DNA from: JACTUA01 sp964551875
GTDB lineage: Archaea > Halobacteriota > Methanomicrobia > Methanomicrobiales > JACTUA01
Direction of reading: 5' to 3'
DNA: 8,746 bases
Assembly: GCA_964551875.1 (NCBI GenBank)
Contig: CAZKEV010000065.1
Location: 1 to 8,746 of the forward strand
Part shown: positions 5,454 to 8,746 of the stretch, one piece after another
How the letters are laid out: each line of letters starts with the position of its first letter
How positions within the stretch are numbered: position 1 is the first letter of the stretch
The notes under the pieces: model-generated
Database searches by the model: none
What the model was told of the DNA's origin: nothing
Seen by the model: only the letters and a program-made list of their open reading frames with translations
Program-made: the position numbers and the translations under genes

Positions 5454-5462
5454 ATATTAAAG
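5454..5462 (-). promoter_or_regulatory. TATA box of the Sm-like/winged-helix operon
   Basis: Minus strand CTTTAATAT, centred about 30 bases before the ATG at 5428 and overlapping the upstream ATG at 5455. Its position supports the shorter Sm-like reading frame and a leaderless or near-leaderless transcript. Confidence 0.5.
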
Positions 5463-5508
5463 TTTCTTCATGCTCTTCCCGCACGATAGCCATTTCCTGC
5501 ATGATAAT

Positions 5509-5521
5509 TCAGAGATTCTGA
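5509..5521. repeat. Short palindrome in the divergent intergenic region
   Basis: TCAGA-GAT-TCTGA is a perfect 5-base inverted repeat around a 3-base centre. It lies about 50 bases upstream of the Sm-like promoter in the 308-base region shared with the polyamine operon. It could be an operator, but repeats this short occur by chance. Confidence 0.25.
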
Positions 5522-5692
5522 TAGATTCGCGGGTATTGCCCCGTTCCTGGCCCACTCTCCACATGGCCGGCTGTCCTTGCGGTATCCCCCGCCCCACCCA
5601 GGGCGCCCCCACCGCAACACCCTCATCCCTCTCCTGAGATGCCGCTCATATCTGGAACCGGCACAGCGGGGACACCATCTCTTTTGGCAACT

Positions 5693-5702
5693 ATGAAATA
5701 AT
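5693..5702 (+). promoter_or_regulatory. Likely TATA box of the polyamine operon
   Basis: ATGAAATAAT is the AT-richest segment before the homospermidine synthase gene and is centred about 39 bases before its ATG. Transcription would begin near 5724, leaving a short leader that holds the GGAGG ribosome binding site at 5725-5729. Confidence 0.4.
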
Positions 5703-5724
5703 CCATACTCCAAAATGGTAAGCC

Positions 5725-5729
5725 GGAGG
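5725..5729 (+). promoter_or_regulatory. Shine-Dalgarno of homospermidine synthase
   Basis: GGAGG seven bases before the ATG at 5737 is the strongest ribosome binding site in the window and fixes the start codon. It contrasts with the apparently leaderless starts at 2966, 3005 and 5428. Confidence 0.7.
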
Positions 5730-5736
5730 CCGGGCA

Positions 5737-7179
5737 ATGGAGTTTCAGAAGAAGGTGCTGATCCTCGGATATGGTGCGGTGGCAAAATGCACGCTGCCGA
5801 TCCTGCTTCAGCATGTAAAAATCCCGTATGAGCATATCACGATCCTGGACTTCGAGGAGAAGGAAACGGACCTGGCGCCATGGAGGAAGAAGGGGATACG
5901 GTATTTCCGGCGGCGCATCACCCCGGAGAACCTGGACAGTGTCCTCTCAGAGTACCTCTCGCCCGGGGGGCTTCTCATCGATCTCGCCTGGAACATCGAC
6001 TGCTGCGAGGTCGTGAGCTGGTGCCACGACCATGAGGTCCTCTATGTGAACACCTCAGTCGAGGTCTGGGACTCGTACGGGGAGCGGTTCTCGGCAGAGC
6101 CGTATGAAAAATCACTCCATAAGCGGCAGATGAGGCTCCGGGAGCTTGCGAAGGACTGGAAGGATGCCCCGACCTTTGTCGTCGACCACGGGGCCAACCC
6201 GGGCCTCATCTCCCACTTTGCAAAGCAGGGGCTCATCGATATCGCACGGAGGATGATCGCAGACGGGCTGGCAGGAGATCCTGAGAACCTGGGGAGGCTG
6301 ATCCGGGGTGGGGATTTCGCCGGCCTCGCCATGGCGGTGGGGGTGAAGGTCGTCCACTGCTCAGAAAGGGACACCCAGATCTCCTGCCAGCCGAAGCAGG
6401 TCGATGAGTTCGTCGGGACCTGGTCCATCGAGGGGCTGCGGGAGGAGGGGACCGCGCCTGCCGAGATGGGATGGGGCACCCACGAGAAGGAGGTCCCGGA
6501 CCTCGCCTGGTTCCCACCGGAAGAGCCGAAGAACCAGATCATGCTCGCCCGGATGGGGATCAACACCTGGGTGAGGTCCTGGGTCCCGGGCGGCGAGATC
6601 GTGGGGATGGTGATACGGCACGGGGAGGCCTTCGGGATCTCGGACAGGTGGACCGTCTGGCGGGACGGGAAGGCTGTCTACCGGCCCACCGTGCACTACG
6701 CTTATGTGCCGTGCGATGCAACCATCGCGTCCCTGCAGGAGCTGAGGGGGAGGAATTACGAGCTGCAGCCGAAGCTCCGCATCATGAATGACCTAGATAT
6801 CATCTCCGGGGCGGATATCCTGGGCGCCCTCCTCATGGGACACCCGTACAGCTCCTGGTGGACCGGGAGCATCCTCCCCATCGAGGAGTCGCGGAGGCTT
6901 GCGCCCGGGGAGAATGCCACCACGGTCCAGGTGGCGCTCGGGGTCGTCACCGCGGTCATGTGGATGATCGAGAACCCCAGGAAGGGGTTCTGCCTGCCCG
7001 ATGATCTCCCCCACGAGTTCGTGCTTTCCATCGCAAAGCCATACCTGGGGGAGTTCTCTTCGGGACCGTCGGACTGGACCCCTCTCTCGGACAGGGCCGT
7101 GTACTTCCGGGAGAATCCGGCCAATGACTATGACCGGGAGGATCCCTGGCAATTCAAAAACTTCTTATTCGTGCAATGA
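5737..7179 (+). CDS. hss: Homospermidine synthase (saccharopine dehydrogenase-like family)
   Basis: A 480-residue NAD-dependent enzyme that joins two putrescines, or one putrescine and spermidine, into sym-homospermidine. The Rossmann motif is G11-x-G13-x2-A16 with Asp38 at the end of the second strand, as expected for NAD. Other landmarks are DHGANPGLISHF (150-161), Glu210, Trp229 in GTWSIEG, EMGWGTHEKE (243-252), His295 and GHPYSSWW (368-375). The length and these residues match the Blastochloris viridis type (about 477 residues), where, from memory, an Asn-Pro-Gly loop and Trp229 shape the polyamine site. Carboxyspermidine dehydrogenases share the fold but are shorter and lack this C-terminal part. 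It is followed after 13 bases by an ornithine-decarboxylase-like gene, giving putrescine supply and use in one operon. Bacterial-type enzymes of this kind are uneven in archaea, so old transfer is possible; base composition is like that of its neighbours. Confidence 0.9.
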   Translation: MEFQKKVLILGYGAVAKCTLPILLQHVKIPYEHITILDFEEKETDLAPWRKKGIRYFRRRITPENLDSVLSEYLSPGGLLIDLAWNIDCCEVVSWCHDHEVLYVNTSVEVWDSYGERFSAEPYEKSLHKRQMRLRELAKDWKDAPTFVVDHGANPGLISHFAKQGLIDIARRMIADGLAGDPENLGRLIRGGDFAGLAMAVGVKVVHCSERDTQISCQPKQVDEFVGTWSIEGLREEGTAPAEMGWGTHEKEVPDLAWFPPEEPKNQIMLARMGINTWVRSWVPGGEIVGMVIRHGEAFGISDRWTVWRDGKAVYRPTVHYAYVPCDATIASLQELRGRNYELQPKLRIMNDLDIISGADILGALLMGHPYSSWWTGSILPIEESRRLAPGENATTVQVALGVVTAVMWMIENPRKGFCLPDDLPHEFVLSIAKPYLGEFSSGPSDWTPLSDRAVYFRENPANDYDREDPWQFKNFLFVQ

Positions 7180-7192
7180 TGCAGGATACGTA

Positions 7193-8404
7193 ATGGCAAA
7201 GGAAGAAGAGGCAAAGAGAGGTGTGAAGAGGGAAGGGCAGGCGAACGGGGTGCCTCACCTCGATAAGGCACGAAAGGATCTCCTTCAGGACCTTGCACGG
7301 GAGCACGGGACCCCGATCTTTGTCATCGACCATGAGAAGATACGCGAGAATTACCGGGAGTTCAGGGACCACCTGCCCAATGTCCAGGTCTATTACGCCG
7401 TGAAGGCGAACTCGAACCCCGAGATCGTGAAGACGCTCTATGAGTTGGGTTGCAGTTTTGATGTTGCCTCCATGCCGGAGTTCATGCTCGTCCACGAGAA
7501 TATCAGGAACATGCCCGACAAGGAGCGGCAGGACTGGATCTGGGACAAGATTATCTATGCCAACACCATCAAGCCGATCGACACCCTGGAAGCCCTCGAC
7601 AAGTACAAGCCCCTCGTCACCTTTGACAACATCGAGGAACTGAGGAAGATAAAGGCGCATGCACCGAATGCGGGCCTGGTGCTTCGGATACGGGTCCCGA
7701 ACACCGGCTCGATGGTCGAGCTCTCCTCCAAGTTCGGCGCACACCCCGGAGAAGCCGTGGACCTGATCGTGGAGGCGTTCAGCCTGGGCCTTGTTGTCGA
7801 GGGCTTGAGCTTCCACGTGGGCAGCCAGTGCACGAACTTCGAGAACTACGTCCAGGCGCTCCAGCTCTCGGCGAATATCATCAAGGAAGCGGAGACCCGG
7901 GCCGGCCAGAGGATCAAGATCCTCGACATCGGCGGCGGGTTTCCGGTCAAGTACAACCCTGAGGTAAAGTCCTTGAGGACGCTCACGCGCAAGCTGAACA
8001 CCGAGATAAAGAGGCTGTTCACACCGGACATGCAGATCCTCGCCGAGCCCGGGCGGTTCATGGTGGCCAATGCATGCTCCCTTGTCGCGAAGGTCATCGG
8101 GAAGGCAGTCCGCGACGGGAAGAAGTGCTACTACATCAACGACGGCATCTACCATACCTACTCGGGCCAGATCTTCGATCACTGCACCTATCCGGTCCTT
8201 GCGTTCAAGGAGGGCGAGAAGCAGATCTCCGCGGTCTTCGGGCCGACCTGCGACGCCTTTGATACCGTTACGCTCTCATCAGATCTCCCGGAGCTCGAGA
8301 TCGGCGATCTCGTCTATTCCGAGAATATCGGCGCCTATTCCCATGCCTCGTCCACGTACTTCAACGGCTTCCCGCCGGCGAAGGTGGTGCATATAAACAA
8401 ATAA
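7193..8404 (+). CDS. Ornithine/lysine decarboxylase-like PLP enzyme (fold type III)
   Basis: A 403-residue alanine-racemase-fold decarboxylase. Lys71 in YYAVKANSN is the PLP Schiff-base lysine. His208 in FHVGSQ stacks on the cofactor, GGGFP (247-251) and EPGR (285-288) hold its phosphate and pyridine, Asp317 in YYINDG and Cys353-Asp354 in GPTCDAFD correspond to the substrate-binding Asp and catalytic Cys-Asp of eukaryotic-type ornithine decarboxylase. These acidic residues favour ornithine or lysine over diaminopimelate, for which an Arg is typical. The product would be putrescine (or cadaverine), the substrate of the upstream homospermidine synthase. The ATG at 7193 is preferred over in-frame starts inside the hss gene; AGGA at 7183-7186 is a suitable ribosome binding site. 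The N-terminal 25 residues are charged and lie outside the core. Exact substrate is not settled by sequence. Confidence 0.87.
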   Translation: MAKEEEAKRGVKREGQANGVPHLDKARKDLLQDLAREHGTPIFVIDHEKIRENYREFRDHLPNVQVYYAVKANSNPEIVKTLYELGCSFDVASMPEFMLVHENIRNMPDKERQDWIWDKIIYANTIKPIDTLEALDKYKPLVTFDNIEELRKIKAHAPNAGLVLRIRVPNTGSMVELSSKFGAHPGEAVDLIVEAFSLGLVVEGLSFHVGSQCTNFENYVQALQLSANIIKEAETRAGQRIKILDIGGGFPVKYNPEVKSLRTLTRKLNTEIKRLFTPDMQILAEPGRFMVANACSLVAKVIGKAVRDGKKCYYINDGIYHTYSGQIFDHCTYPVLAFKEGEKQISAVFGPTCDAFDTVTLSSDLPELEIGDLVYSENIGAYSHASSTYFNGFPPAKVVHINK

Positions 8405-8406
8405 TA

Positions 8407-8437
8407 CTCCGGGCGGGTAGGAAAGAGGCTACCGGAG
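8407..8437 (+). terminator. Hairpin between convergent genes
   Basis: CTCCG (8407-8411) pairs with CGGAG (8433-8437), and GTAG (8417-8420) with CTAC (8429-8432), leaving a 5-base bulge and an 8-base loop. It begins three bases after the decarboxylase stop. No T-run follows on the plus strand, so it may stabilise or mark the 3' end rather than act as a classic terminator. Confidence 0.35.
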
Positions 8438-8468
8438 GAAACCCTGTCCTTGTGGATTTACATCCCTG

Positions 8469-8473
8469 AAAAA
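8469..8473 (-). terminator. T-run downstream of the FBP aldolase/phosphatase gene
   Basis: On the minus strand a run of five T (CCTTTTTC) starts about 11 bases after the stop codon at 8485. Archaeal RNA polymerase ends transcripts at such T-runs without needing a hairpin, so this is a plausible terminator, though it is short. Confidence 0.35.
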
Positions 8474-8484
8474 GGTAATTATGG

Positions 8485-8746
8485 CTATTCGGGTATCTTC
8501 TCCCACCGGTCCCTCATGGTCTTCTCCACCGTAGGCAGAGTTGTGTACTCCATCTCGGAGAGGGAGAGGCGGTGGGGCTCGAAGGGGCCGTGGGCGCGGA
8601 GGATGTCGGCGAGCTCGTTGCACCGGGACCGGACCCGGTCAAAAGCTACATCGTCAAACATGTCCACGGGCCCGATGAGCTTCCCGTTCGAGACCTGGAA
8701 CCCCAGGCAGATGACCCGGGGCGGGCCGTCGAACCGGGTGCAGTTC
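8485..8746 (-). CDS. fbp: Fructose-1,6-bisphosphate aldolase/phosphatase, C-terminal part (runs off window)
   Basis: The last 86 residues of the archaeal bifunctional enzyme (type V FBPase) that condenses triose phosphates to fructose-1,6-bisphosphate and removes the 1-phosphate, the committing step of gluconeogenesis. The visible part begins NCTRFDGPP and contains VICLGFQVSNGKL, PVDMFDD, a helix ending ELADILRAHG, and the signature PFEPHRLSLSEMEYTTLP close to the end. In characterised homologues such as that of Sulfolobus tokodaii, a Tyr in this C-terminal region takes part in the active site. The gene ends with TAG at 8485 and converges on the polyamine operon across 80 bases. The N-terminus, including the catalytic lysine region, is beyond the window. 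Confidence 0.88.
   Translation of the reverse strand, partial: NCTRFDGPPRVICLGFQVSNGKLIGPVDMFDDVAFDRVRSRCNELADILRAHGPFEPHRLSLSEMEYTTLPTVEKTMRDRWEKIPE

Noticed and set aside
5623..5736. Minus-strand frame upstream of homospermidine synthase containing MDYFIVAKRDG
   Set aside because: Only 27 residues follow that Met, there is no promoter or ribosome binding site, and it overlaps the likely promoter and Shine-Dalgarno of the polyamine operon.
7154..8182. Long minus-strand open frame (342 codons) opposite the decarboxylase
   Set aside because: Antisense shadow: the plus strand carries all PLP-enzyme motifs, while this frame has no family features.
1..8746. CRISPR array, insertion sequence, tRNA or rRNA gene
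   Set aside because: No regularly spaced repeats, transposase motifs, terminal inverted repeats or RNA gene signatures were seen on either strand.

Overview
This window looks like chromosomal DNA of a GC-rich methanogenic archaeon, most likely of the order Methanomicrobiales. It carries an F420-dependent NADP reductase, the end of an archaeal fructose-1,6-bisphosphate aldolase/phosphatase, an Sm-like protein, an AglJ-type glycosyltransferase, a DUF99 protein and an archaeal type IV pilin. Several genes have archaeal TATA-like elements about 27 or 39 bases before the start codon. The order-level placement is inferred from gene content; no rRNA, tRNA, CRISPR array or insertion sequence was found.

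Layout. At 1-140 (minus) is the N-terminal part of a small Cys-containing protein in AT-rich DNA (about 36% GC by hand count). A largely gene-free stretch follows to about 555. Genes 556-2021 (plus) form a tight cluster: thioredoxin, F420H2:NADP oxidoreductase (NpdG) and a class II aldolase, with a 1-base gap and then a 23-base overlap. A membrane-anchored family 2 glycosyltransferase (2043-2966, minus) and a DUF99 protein (3005-3583, plus) diverge from a 38-base spacer that appears to hold two interleaved promoters for leaderless mRNAs. Then, all on the minus strand, come a Cys-rich hypothetical protein (3593-4141), a type IV pilin whose frame is broken at a C5 tract (4244-4748), a small winged-helix protein with a Cys cluster (4843-5187) and an Sm-like protein (5192-5428). 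The last two form an apparent operon. On the plus strand, homospermidine synthase (5737-7179) and an ornithine/lysine-decarboxylase-like PLP enzyme (7193-8404) form a polyamine operon. It converges on the C-terminal part of the FBP aldolase/phosphatase (8485-8746, minus).

How the parts work together. The first operon is tied to coenzyme F420 and reducing power: NpdG moves hydride between F420 and NADP, thioredoxin distributes thiol reductant, and the aldolase could supply lactaldehyde for F420 synthesis (inference). The last operon could make homospermidine from ornithine in two steps. The Sm-like/winged-helix pair suggests RNA- or transcription-linked regulation; its Cys cluster resembles a shortened form of the Fe-S signature of TFE-beta/RPC34 proteins. 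The pilin and glycosyltransferase concern the cell surface.
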